Shown piece after piece: positions 1 to 10,600 of a stretch of 32,297 nucleotides of DNA. This DNA comes from Nymphaea colorata (lineage: Eukaryota; Streptophyta; Magnoliopsida; Nymphaeales; Nymphaeaceae): NCBI RefSeq assembly GCF_008831285.2, contig NW_022205234.1, forward strand, positions 1 to 32,297. Direction: 5' to 3'. How positions within the stretch are numbered: position 1 is the first letter of the stretch; each line of letters starts with the position of its first letter. The notes below the pieces were generated by a model, which was not told where the DNA came from, made no database searches, and saw nothing but the letters and a program-made list of their open reading frames with translations. The translations under genes were made by a program, and so were the position numbers.

Positions 1-70
1 CCAACCCCAACCCAACCCAACCCCAACCCCAACCCCAACCCCAACCCCAACCCCAACCCCAACCCCAAAC
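1..70. repeat. Macronuclear telomere, C4A2 type with two C3A2 variants
   Basis: Tandem CCCCAA units start the window, with two consecutive shorter CCCAA units near positions 10-19, and fade into degenerate sequence (ccaaacc, ttaaacc) at about 65-78. The C-rich strand reads 5' to 3' into the window, as expected at a left chromosome end. C4A2 repeats are known from oligohymenophorean ciliates such as Tetrahymena; the C3A2 variants are seen directly here. The first stop codon of a gene lies only about 100 bases inside, so the subtelomere is very short. No telomere is seen at the right edge, where a gene is cut off. Confidence 0.95.
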
Positions 71-172
71 CTTAAACCTGATCTATAATATTTCTTACGG
101 AAATTGATAAAGCAATATATGTTGAATTTATGTATGAATTGTAAATTATATGAAAATTTAGCAGTGCTTGTA

Positions 173-811
173 TCACCACCCATCGAACCTGAACGATCTT
201 TTGTGGTTATGTTAATAGTATTTTTGCTTTATTCTGGCTGAGACTTCAGCAAGGTCTTTCTCAATAATTTCCCTAATTGACAGTTGTGAGTATTTCTTTA
301 CTTGGAGGCAATTCTGTTCAGTGGAGCATTTGTCGGGCTTGGTTTTTACTTTTATATCGTCTTTCTTTATATTGATGGCTTAGGTCTTTAGGCGTTGTTT
401 GAAATCTGAAATATTGAACTTTTTGCGAGATGAGCTTGCACCATTCGGCTTTATGTGTATCTTCATGCTGTTTCCTCTTGGGCTTAGAGCCATCTTATTC
501 CTCCTCAATTGGGATTCGATGTATTGTCGACTCGCATGAAGAGATTGCAATTATTTTTTTTCTTACTGATACTTCCTCATATTCTCCTGGCAAATTTGCG
601 TAGAGCTTTTCATGTTTCTAACCTTATCAAAGCAAATATAGTTCAGCAATTTCTTTCCTATGTAGCCTTGTCTATCCTCTGTATAGTATCTCTCCTTGAA
701 TATTTTTTTGGGATCTGCGAGCTGTTTCTGCGATCGGTGCTTATTAACTGGTTATGATCTTTGTCGCTTGGAGAGCTGGGGGTCGCTCTTGATGATGGTG
801 GGCAAAAACAT
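173..811 (-). CDS. Unknown basic protein, 212 aa
   Basis: With TAA/TAG read as Glu, the minus strand is open from ATG at 811 to TGA at 173-175 (213 codons) without interruption. The product is rich in Lys, Arg, Gln and Ser, with no membrane segment or signal peptide. The N-terminal part (MFLPTIIKSDPQL) leads into a charged region around KIFKERYYTEDRQGY and a probable short helical or coiled stretch (NMRKYQEEKKELQSL). The C-terminal half has basic patches and ends RSFRFDGW. I recognise no family. It is the telomere-proximal gene, with about 100 bases between stop and repeats. It is divergently transcribed from the gene at 888 across only 76 bases. T-rich plus-strand frames over the same bases, which look like membrane proteins, are its antisense shadow. 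Confidence 0.65.
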
Positions 812-887
812 TGTATATAGAATTAGTTTTATTTGTTATAAATTACGAAAATCTCAACTTTTGTGCCTTATCTCCTCATTATAATAG
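812..887. promoter_or_regulatory. Short bidirectional intergenic region
   Basis: These 76 bases separate the start codons of two divergent genes, so both 5' leaders and core promoters must lie here or overlap the coding starts. The region is AT-rich (for example gttataaattacg). No specific factor site is recognised. Confidence 0.4.
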
Positions 888-2648
888 ATGAGTATGCAGG
901 AAGGCGTCTCGAAGAAATTGTAGAACTTTAGAAAAGAAATCCGAAGAGAACAGATCGAGCAATACAAGAAGAAGAGGAGAAAATAGCTAGTGGAGTCGTA
1001 TTAGTCCAACCAAAACGACGGTGAGATGCATTAGGGATATTGGGGAGCATTGAGCCATCATGAACTCACAAACCTGCAAAGCATGTCATATTAGGCATTC
1101 AGAATGCACATCAATATGCTGATCGAAGTTGTCTTTGCGAAGTAATGCGGTATGTTCGCAGACGCGTTTTAGAAGATACTGGTGATATTGATTGATTTTT
1201 ACGAAGAAGCAATTAGGACCTGGAGGGATGAAGGCAGATGCTTCTTCAGGGAGAGGAATTTCGATGAGATAGAGACTGAATAGATGATTGACATATACGC
1301 AATCACGAAAGTCCTTAGCTTCATACCCGTCAATGACTTTATCAAGATCCTGGGTGGTATATACCACGACATTAATCCTTCCAATAACATGGTATATCTT
1401 CGTAAGACAGTTACTATACTCAAGGACATTCTTAATTTCAGTTTTTTAGATGTTTAAACTGTCAAAAAATCACTTTGTTATTTCGGATAAAACCTAGATG
1501 AAAGACTATGCAAGACCGTCTTCAAAGACTTTATCTTGACAACTTTTTTGAATATCTCTTGTTCTGAAGACGACCAGATCATTTAGGTGCTTAGGTAGGA
1601 GAACATCTTCGGAAGGATATAAGAGAATGTGGAATTATACGGTATAAAGTTAAAATAAATGGAGGCATTATCAGGGCTTTACAGCAATTCGATTGACTAC
1701 CTTTGCAAAACGATACATTCAGTGCCTGTATAGCACGAGCAGGAGTCAGATCTGCATCAATAACATACAAACAGCAACAATCTTTACCTTCCCCTATTTG
1801 AACAGCTAGTCAACGTCTAGAGTGAAGTAGTTATGGAGAACTTGGTGCATATCGCCAGCAGACTGCTCAAGACATCCTCAGAGTGTAATCTTAGCTGCAA
1901 ATCGTACATCATGAATCTGGTTTAAAACCTCATCAGAAACATCATCACAACTAATGAGTATTTTCCACAGTTAGAAGACCTCTTTATCTTTTGCGCCAAT
2001 GAGTTTGACTTCACAAATGCGCCTCTCCCCTTCTGGCTTGTGTAGCTCTTGACTGTTATCGTCAAAAATCACCTGATGGTCTATTACGGTGAAGGGACAA
2101 TTGATTAAAATGTGAAGTTGAAGTATGAAGGGAAAAGTAAGGGGAAAATACTAAGGGATATCAACTAGCTACTAAAGGGATGCCAGATTTTGCTAAGTAG
2201 ATGCGACTAAAGCCTATTATAGTTTCAGCAGTTGCTGGTGTAGAATGTAATCTAGCTTTGGTGCAAGGAAGACGTGATAATGGGATACGAGGAAATCATC
2301 TATTTCCTGCAATTAGCCATATAAAGCAATCAGGACTTGAGTAACTACCTCATGTTCGATACCTTTAAGGAGGAGTTCGTCAACTTCTTAGACTACGATT
2401 ACGAGAGGTCAACGTAGATTCACGCGATCCTGAACCTAATCAACGCTGCATGCCACCGTTTATAGTAAATAGAAATGTCAAAGATGAAAAGCTATTTGAG
2501 GAGGTTTTCATTTAACTGGTAAAAAATTATGGTTAGGTTGGAAGGTTATTGCCAAACCCCATCGATTTCATAGAGAGAATATTAGGAATTTGCCAGACAT
2601 CTGCTGGAAAAAGTATAAAAAATACTGAGAGAGGGCCTTGGTCATTGA
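888..2648 (+). CDS. IBB-like / alpha-solenoid protein, possibly divergent importin-alpha, 586 aa
   Basis: One uninterrupted frame from ATG at 888 to TGA at 2646-2648 (587 codons), with many in-frame TAA/TAG read as Glu. The first ~45 residues are strongly basic and helical (KKLENFRKEIRREQ, then EQYKKKRRKE), resembling the importin-beta-binding domain at the start of importin-alpha. The rest is a helix-rich, leucine/isoleucine-patterned region of the kind seen in ARM/HEAT solenoids (for example ENLVHIASRLLKTSSE, EEIIYFLQLAIESNQ), ending AACHRLEEIEM and a charged tail. If importin-alpha, it would carry NLS cargo with importin-beta through the nuclear pore. I could not match the canonical W-and-N ligand-binding ladder of ARM repeats, so the family call is tentative. 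No intron is needed. The next gene follows on the same strand after 224 bases. Confidence 0.5.
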
Positions 2649-2872
2649 TTTCTATAATACCGTTAAAGAGTAATATTATCAGATTCTTCCAAATAGAATT
2701 TGCCTTACATATCTCGTCTTCCATTCCATATCCTACTTTTTCTAAACAACTATCCCACACCAGAACTGAATAGCATAGTGAAACGGCTGTATGAGCGGTA
2801 TTGAATCACTGTGTGATTGTTTGGCAGATTATATCGATAATATGCAAGGTTTTATTAAATGTTTTTTTATTG
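2649..2872. other. Intergenic region
   Basis: AT-rich spacer of 224 bases between two plus-strand genes. It should hold the 3' UTR of one and the promoter of the next. No motif, repeat or RNA gene is recognised. Confidence 0.4.
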
Positions 2873-4507
2873 ATGAAGAAGAGAAGTTCCAAAAGGGAGG
2901 AATACTTTGAAACCATCCACCAGCAGAATTATTCCATCACTGGTAACTCACCCAAGAAGCAACCGCTTATCCGCTAGAACACAGTCACGCATTTCCGCAA
3001 ATAAAAACACATATTTTAATTGCCGAAGATATTCCCCATTCACAATATCATCAAACAGAAAAGGTACCTGGAAAGCTGCCTCGGAGATACGGATACCTCC
3101 CTCAACTTGGTTGGGACTAAGTTTATGAGGAGGATGTCAAGGTAAAAAAAAGCATTTGAAAATGCTATCTAGCCTCCTGAGCTGAAAGTGGAAAAACCTT
3201 TGCTTGAGAAGGAGGAATCGCAAAAGCATATATTCCTTGATGAGGTTATGGCCTACAATGGGATTGGCACTATCAGCATGCAGAAGAAGGAAAAGATCAA
3301 AGTGTTCATCGACGAGGGCAACAATTCCCGCCTCATTAATGAGCTCATCCGAAGAAGGACAAACCTGAAGATAATCCCTTCGAAAAAGGATGCAAACATT
3401 GTCTGGACTCAATTCTGCGATTGGTAGCAGGCCAACATGGGTTCCTACTTCATCTAATCGGACCGGGCCAATAGGTAGCGTGACAGACTGGTATACAGTG
3501 AGAAGCTTTAAACTCACAACGATAGTAAAATGGAAGAGGTGGCTGCTCCCAAGACGCAGAGATTGAAATAGATCATAGTCCAAGAGCTCAGGATGCACAA
3601 CCACCTCAAAAACCACTATTAAATTTCAGATAAAAAATGCTTATTCAAGAATATTAAAAAATATTGCAAGACTGAAAAAATCAATGAGCATCAAATCATA
3701 CCAAAAACTTACCATATCGATGGAAATTAAGCAGATTTGCCCTAAAATATATGTGAAAAGCAAAGCATATGGATTGTGAAACCCGGAGAGGATACGAATA
3801 GAGGCACAGGCATTACTGTACAATAGGGTAGGAACAATATCTTAAAGGCAATCAAATAATTATCTGTCTTCGGCAAAAGTTCTTTGGTTCAGTAATACAT
3901 CGATCCCTTACTTTATAAAAACAGGAAGTTCGATATCCGCTGTTATGCCTTGGTGACTTCGATGTGTGGCAACCTCAAGGCATATTGGTACAAAGAGGGC
4001 TATTTAAGAACCTGCTGCAAGGAGTTTACCTACGATCCTTCCAACATCTTTGGACATCTCACCAACGATGCAGTTCAGAAAAAACACAAAGATTATGGGA
4101 AGTATGAACCCTGCAACAAACTTTCCTTCAGCGATCTTTAGGCCTTCCTCAAATCTAAAGATATCAACTACGAGCAAACAGTGGAAAGGATGAAGTAATT
4201 GGCTTTGATCAGTATCAAATCAGCGGAGGATAAGCTGAGAGGAGAAAAGAACATGTTTGGATTTGAGATATTCGGATATGATTTTCTAATTGACTCCAAG
4301 GGGAAAGTGTGGCTGATAGAGATAAACACCAATCCCTGTCTGGAGTTTTCTGGTAGTCTACTATCGCGGATCATTTGGCACATGGTCTAGAATAGCTTGG
4401 CCATCGCCATCGATCCATTCTTAAGAAACCTGCCTGAAGGGTATAATAGTTTGAGGGACAAGATGTAAAGAATCTACGAGGACAACAAATTCGAGTGCAT
4501 CATTTGA
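2873..4507 (+). CDS. Tubulin tyrosine ligase-like (TTLL) family protein, 544 aa
   Basis: Open without a break from ATG at 2873 to TGA at 4505-4507. The N-terminal ~95 residues are basic and not conserved. The TTL domain follows, with the family motifs in order: DANIVWTQ; NHLKNHYEISDKK (TAA supplies the Glu); the ATP-binding strand IWIVKPGEDTNRGTGI; VQEYIDPLLYKNRKFDIRCY; GHLTNDAVQKKHKDYGKYE; and the Mg-binding end FEIFGYDFLID plus VWLIEINTNPCLE. These are ATP-grasp features, so it should ligate an amino acid, probably Glu or Gly chains, to tubulin or another axonemal protein. The NRGTGI and YGKYE forms suggest one of the TTLL subgroups expanded in ciliates rather than TTL itself or TTLL9; the substrate cannot be told. 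The chosen start gives a basic N-terminus (MKKRSSKREEY). No intron and no frame break are seen. Confidence 0.85.
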
Positions 4508-4696
4508 GATATTTATCTTACTCTAGTGATATAATTAATGATCATAATATTTACAAATTAAAAATCAAGTAAGTCCCTCCTTGAGGGAAGGCATCATGAA
4601 TTTTGGTAGCTTGGCGGTAGGTGATAATTTTAATTTTCAGTATATTATCAAACCCAACAAATCTTATTAATATTATTTAAATTCATCTTTGCCCGT

Positions 4697-7600
4697 ATGA
4701 GTGAAGAGAAATACTTCCAGAGGCAGCACAATCGCTTCATGAAGGGAGGCCCCCGCAAGGAAATCCATCAATCAGCCGAAGTCAAAATCACAACCAATGA
4801 ATCAGAACCCAAAGAAGAAACCGTTACCCAGAGCTTCGTCATCAAGGAGCCTGAACCAGTCTCATAAGAAAAAACGCCCTTCAGTCTTGCAACAAATGCG
4901 CAAGAAAACCTTAAACGGCTGATCGCGTGCTCCAAGGCAGATTTTGAGACATTGATAAGAGATAAAATATTGCGGCAAGATCTCAAAAAATAATAGAGAA
5001 GGCTCACCAAGGTTAGAAACGACTCTAAACTCACAGTTGCCACCGATACTGAATTGTCAATCACTGCAATCAACGGCATCATCGGCCTGGCGGAGTAGTA
5101 TATCAACGATGTCAATAAAGAAAAGGCGAAAAGATAGCACCCAAGAGCACACTGAGAGCCAATCAATAGAAATAAATTGCGAAACAATTAAAGACAATTG
5201 ATGAGCAAATAGAACTCAATAACTTTGCAACTGTCAAATCGACTATCCAGATCTTACTGAAGAAGTTTGGAAAGGACTAACTTTTGCAAGAGAAGCTGGG
5301 ATATTTGAATTATATTCTTGCTCTCAACGAAGAATACGAAAGATAGGCTGGTCTGCTCAGAGATCTGAATGCCTATGTGGAAAAATTGAGTTCAGTTGAT
5401 ACTGCCGCTGAAAATATCAACCAAAGCTCATTGACGTTGAAAAATTTGAAAAAGTAGACTACCATAGCTCTCAATAAGTAGAATAAGAAGCAGGAGCCAA
5501 ATGAAAGAACAGTGACGATTCTAACTCAGGTCGATAAGATCGGAACACTCTTGTCTGGCCTAGTTGAATCAAAGACTTAACGAAAAGGAGTTGAAATAAA
5601 GTCCAAGAGATAGCTTTAGCTTGAAAAGTAGCTTCAATAAAGATAAAATCGTCTGAGTTCTTAGAAGAGTCATCGAAATACTGCCGATAACTATTGGAGA
5701 AAACTGCCTAAAGCAAGGATGAGCTGTATAAATAGCTTGAAGCTTTGAAAAAGAATAGAAAGAAAGCAGGCGAAGCACCATATAGCATGATCTTAAGGAT
5801 TTACGATAGCATCACTTTCCAGAAACGGTAACTAAACGAAGTCAACCTTTACCTGAAGGCAAGCAGTCAGCTTTATCTCAGAAAGAATATAAATGCCGAG
5901 AACTTAGGAATATAACTAAAGAAGATAGATTAAAAATATGCAGCCAACGAAACACTTATCGCAATCAAGCCAAGCATTGACATCCTAATCAATAACGTAC
6001 AGTAAAGAGAAAAATTGGCAAAGCAGTCATCATCACTTGAGCTTGAACTTAAAAAGCTAAGGACAGAGAACCAGAGATTGTAAAAGACCATTTAGGAAAA
6101 GAGCAAGATTGTTGAAGCACCTGTTTAAGTTGAAAAGGTGGAAAAAGTGGATAAAAGAAAGGAGTTAGAGGAAAAAAGAGCAAAAGATGCAGAGAGGCTA
6201 AAGCTGGAGAAGGAAGAAAAGTAGATCGAAAGAAGTTTGGATAACATTTACAACAATTTATCTTAAAAGAAGTGGAAAATGGCTAAAAATGCAATCAATG
6301 TGTTTACTAAGCGATACGAAGAATCAACATCAACCACAGCCACTAAATCAATCCCGAGTTTAACTACTATTTTAAACATAATGCAAGATGTCTAAAATGC
6401 AGAAAATCGTGCCTCAGAAACCGAAAAAAGAGAGAAGACAACTATAGGAAACTTATAAAAATAAAAGGAATTGCTCAATTAAAAGCTAAAATCTTCAGAG
6501 TAATATGAAAACACAATTAAAATTGATATAAAATTTCAATCAAGAAACCTTTAATACAAAGAAATATTTTGACGATTTGAGAAAAGATAGGAAAAAGATT
6601 GTCCAGTAAAGATACCAGCTAATAAACAAGCTGTAAGATCCAATAGTAGTCTTCCGCCAAGGTAAGCAGCCCGAAGTTTCATAAAAGGTAAGCTTAAGTT
6701 TATCCTCCTCGTCAGTTGATACTGAAATTGAGAAGATAAAAAGATAGAGATAAGAAGCAAGTGCTGCTCTACAGAAGGAGAGATAGAAAATAGTGCAGCT
6801 GTAATCTAAGCTAAAATAATCAGCTAAAAATACTTAGGTAAACAAAGACGCATAGTAGCTTCTAAACTTGACCAAGCGGATTGAGAAAGGAGGAGAGTGG
6901 TGGAAATTCCTTCCCAAAAACCTTAAAAACTCCACCTTCAAGCACATCTACAGCATCCTGTAGAGGTACAGATAGAATTAGCTTATCTACAGAGCCATCA
7001 AATGTCCATGATCAACGAGGAGTGTTCAAGGAAGAGGAAGACATTTTAAACAACGCTTTCGAGTCATCAATCAACCTTATTCAATCCAGCTATGGCTGGC
7101 TGAGTGAAGAATTCTGGGAAAAGAACCTGTCTAATTTCAAAGGCAATAAAACTTGTGATAAACTAATTGCCTGTCTCAAGCTATTGACTGATAAGGCAAG
7201 GACAAAGCTGGAAGAATAACGCCAAACCAATGATAGCAACATTGCATTTTACAAATAGTAAATACAACAACTGTCGAACGCAATCAACGATCTAGAAAAG
7301 CCAAAGGACACCCACACATAGAAAAGTTCATCGAAGGTGTAGGAATCTTCTTCTGCTAAAAAGTCATCTTAATTGAAGAGCTCAAGGAGAAGCTCAAGGT
7401 CCAAGGACAAGGATAGAGAAGGACAGGTAAAGGAAGCCATTCAAGAGTACGTGCAGCAGGAGAGGAAAATGCTGAGCAAGATTGAGGAACTTGAGGGGGA
7501 TAAGCAAAACTTGGAGATGAAGGCAGCAGCCATCGAGAACTAGCTGGTCCAGGCCTAGAGAAGACTGTAGGACCAGAGAATCGACTTCGAAAATGCAAGA

Positions 7601-10600
7601 TTTGCTTCAGAAAAGATAAGACTACAGCAGCATTAGAGGATAACTTAGTTGGAAGGATAGCTGAGATTAGTGAAGGAAGGAGGATAGAGCTTCAAAACAG
7701 ACTATAGGCCTAAATAAGCTCATTTGGTGAGTTGGAAAGAGACTCACATCTAAACTGCAATATTTCCAGCAGAAAGAGGCTCAACATCAGTAATCCCTCA
7801 AATCACAGCCATCAAATAGTGAGGTGGAGAGCAGACTCACCTCATAGCTCAACTATTACCGATAAATGTATGGAGAACTATCTAAGGAATTGCAAATTTC
7901 CAAGGAAAAATAACAGAGGATACTGAGAGATTTCGAGTCTTTGCAAAAAAATGCTTAAATTTTAGAGAAAAAGTATCATGCTGACGTTGCCATCCATCAT
8001 CCTGCAGCTGAGCAATAACAGATACATGTATTATAGTCGCATGAAGCCAGCTCTCCCCTCAAAATGAAGCCTTATAAGATAGATCTGAACACTGAGAAGA
8101 TATTTGATCTCTACCTCGATGCAGAAAGAGTGCCTTCAAGCAGAAAAAAGAAGGAAGTTGTTGAAGAAAAACACTAAACTGTTGTTGCTGAAAAACACTA
8201 AGCTGTTGTTGTCGAAAAGCATAAGCTGTTGTTGATCCTCATATCGAGTAAATTGCACATCTAAGGCTATAGATAGACAGACTCCAGAGTGAACTAAGAG
8301 CGGTTGAAGTCTCATGCCGCAATAAATCGAAAGAGCAGTCATAGCTGCATTACAAACCAGTAATTCGACTTCAATTAATTCTTGAAACGCTTCTAGGCTG
8401 AAAAATTCGAATTCTTCATGAAGAAATCTTGCCCAACGAGTGGAAGAAGAGTTGGCTCTTAGAAGCTTCCCAATGCATCCAACACTAATTCATGCATAAC
8501 GAGTGGATCTTAAATGAATTCCCCAGACTTTATGATAAAGACACAAGAGACAGTGCCCAAATGCAAGCATTGATATTGATCTGGTCGTTAATAACAGGAT
8601 TGAAGCAGAAGAGAGAGCATCTATCAGGAAAGAGAGCTGAGTGGGAAATAGAAACAAACGCAAGGATAGAACAGAGCCTTTATTAGTTCCAGCAAAGTAC
8701 GATTCCGCTTATAATTGGATAGTGCCAAAAAGAATGGAGGCAGCCAAGGAAAAGTAATGGGAGTTGAAGATTCTGTAGAGAGACTATACTGGAAGCGTCT
8801 TCTAGAGCAAGAAAAGCTGAAGTCAGAGCAAAGAGTCTTGAGTCTTCTCCTGAGCCAAAGAAGGAGATAGTGCCTAACATTAAATAGTAGTCGAGAGCCA
8901 ACTGAGTTATAGCTACTTTAGATAATGAGAAGATAGAGCAGCAAGTTCATCTTAGAGACGCTATTGGCTGAAAGTTTAGCCATATGGTAGGAAAGGAAAG
9001 CCAACCAATGGGTGATTTAGAGAACTAGATTGAATCTTACTGGGAAAACGTGATAATCCCTTAAAAGATCAAGTAGTGGTAAGCTGCAAAGGAGAAGGAA
9101 ATCATAAAGCTGAGAAGCGTATGGTTGTAGTAGAACAACAGGCAGTGGGAAATTAGATTGAATGAAATCATCATTCCTCAAAAGCTGAAGGAGTATCAAT
9201 AGGAAGCAGCCAGATAAGTCCAGCAGACTAAGATCACTACTACTTAAGTGCCAGCTTAGAGCTAATTTGAGATAATATAGAGATGGAAGAGCGCCAACTT
9301 GCCAGCCATCATCTAAGGGTAAAGAAGATTCGCAATTGAGCAGTTCATCCAGATCGATCTTCCCCTCATCCTCCAGGAGGAAAAATAGCATGGCATAAGT
9401 TGCAGGAAGTGCCAGACGTCAACCAAATCCTAATCGAGTAGCACCAGAAGTGGGAATAGGAGAAGGCCAGGGAAATAGCATTCATCTCATCCACTTTCGA
9501 CGTAAAATTGAATGAAATTCTCCAATTGGAGCATGCGAATGGGAAAGACTCAAGATCATCGAGTTTTAGCAGTTACTTGCACAGTAGCAGGCAAGGCTGA
9601 ATGCTAGTCCACCAAACATTGAAGAAATCCTGCAAAATGAGCACCAGCACTGGGAGCTCATAAAGCTGGAATAAATCAGGAGAATCGAGCTTGAGTTTGA
9701 AACCAGACTCAACGAGATAGAGCGTAAGCTGAATAGCCAAATAATCGACTACCAGGAGAAGTTCCTAAGGGAGCAGAGCCGCATCAGTGAGGCAGAAACA
9801 GCTGCAGTAGCAGATGGAGGAACAACTAACTCCCTCTCATCCTAGTCAAATAGAGAGAAGCCTCAATCATTTAGTTCAAGACCAAAGAACTTCCCAAAAT
9901 CATAGAGCAGAAATACCGTGATTGGGAAAGCGTGGACTTGATTCAGCTCATACACTCAGAGAAAAATAGCTACATCATTGAGAACATCGTTAGCCAGCGA
10001 AGCAGAGAGTGGGAAAAGGAAAAGCAACAGATAGCTAGCACATTGAAGGAAGAATAGCAGAGATTAGGGAATTTTATGAAAAGTAATTGAAAAACCAGAG
10101 AGAAGTGCATGAAGCTGAGAAGAGAACACTTGTAAGCAATAAAGTTGATGTGGTTCCGCATGAAGATTTGGTTCAGTTGGAAAGACGGAAGGATATGGAA
10201 ACCTAGATAAAGATGAAGGAAGTTGACAACTACTGGTAGACATTCATTCTGCCAGAAAGGGAAGAGCAATGGAGAAGAGAGCAAATAGTCGCATTTGACG
10301 AACTCCTCAAGAACAAAGTGGCATAGGTGGAGGCCACTTACCAGCAGGAGTACATACCCACAATCATCAACGAAGAATGGAAGAAATGGGAAGCCTAGTT
10401 CAGGTAAACTCTCATAAAGAAGTAAGAAGAGTGGGTGAACAGCTTACCCACTCTCCTCAAGAGCGCCAAGTATAGCCACTACTTGCAGCCAATATTGGAC
10501 ACACAAGCCTCCCACTATGAACTGCAAATAAAGAAACTGCAAGCTGAGTTGTCCAGCTTTTCCATTAAAATATAGCAGCTTACTAACCAAACAGTCTAAT

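Noticed and set aside
509-757. Plus-strand frame that looks like a hydrophobic membrane protein
   Set aside because: It is the T-rich complement of a Lys-rich minus-strand gene (173-811) that is open over its whole length under the peritrich code.
6500-6544. Possible 45-nt intron at the ~6.5 kb frame change
   Set aside because: Its length is a multiple of three and does not correct the frame; an extra A in a run near 6530 explains the change better.
7727-7769. Possible 43-nt intron in the coiled-coil gene
   Set aside because: It would remove a segment with good heptads and is twice the usual length; a 20-nt intron at 7670 plus one missing base near 7740 fits better.
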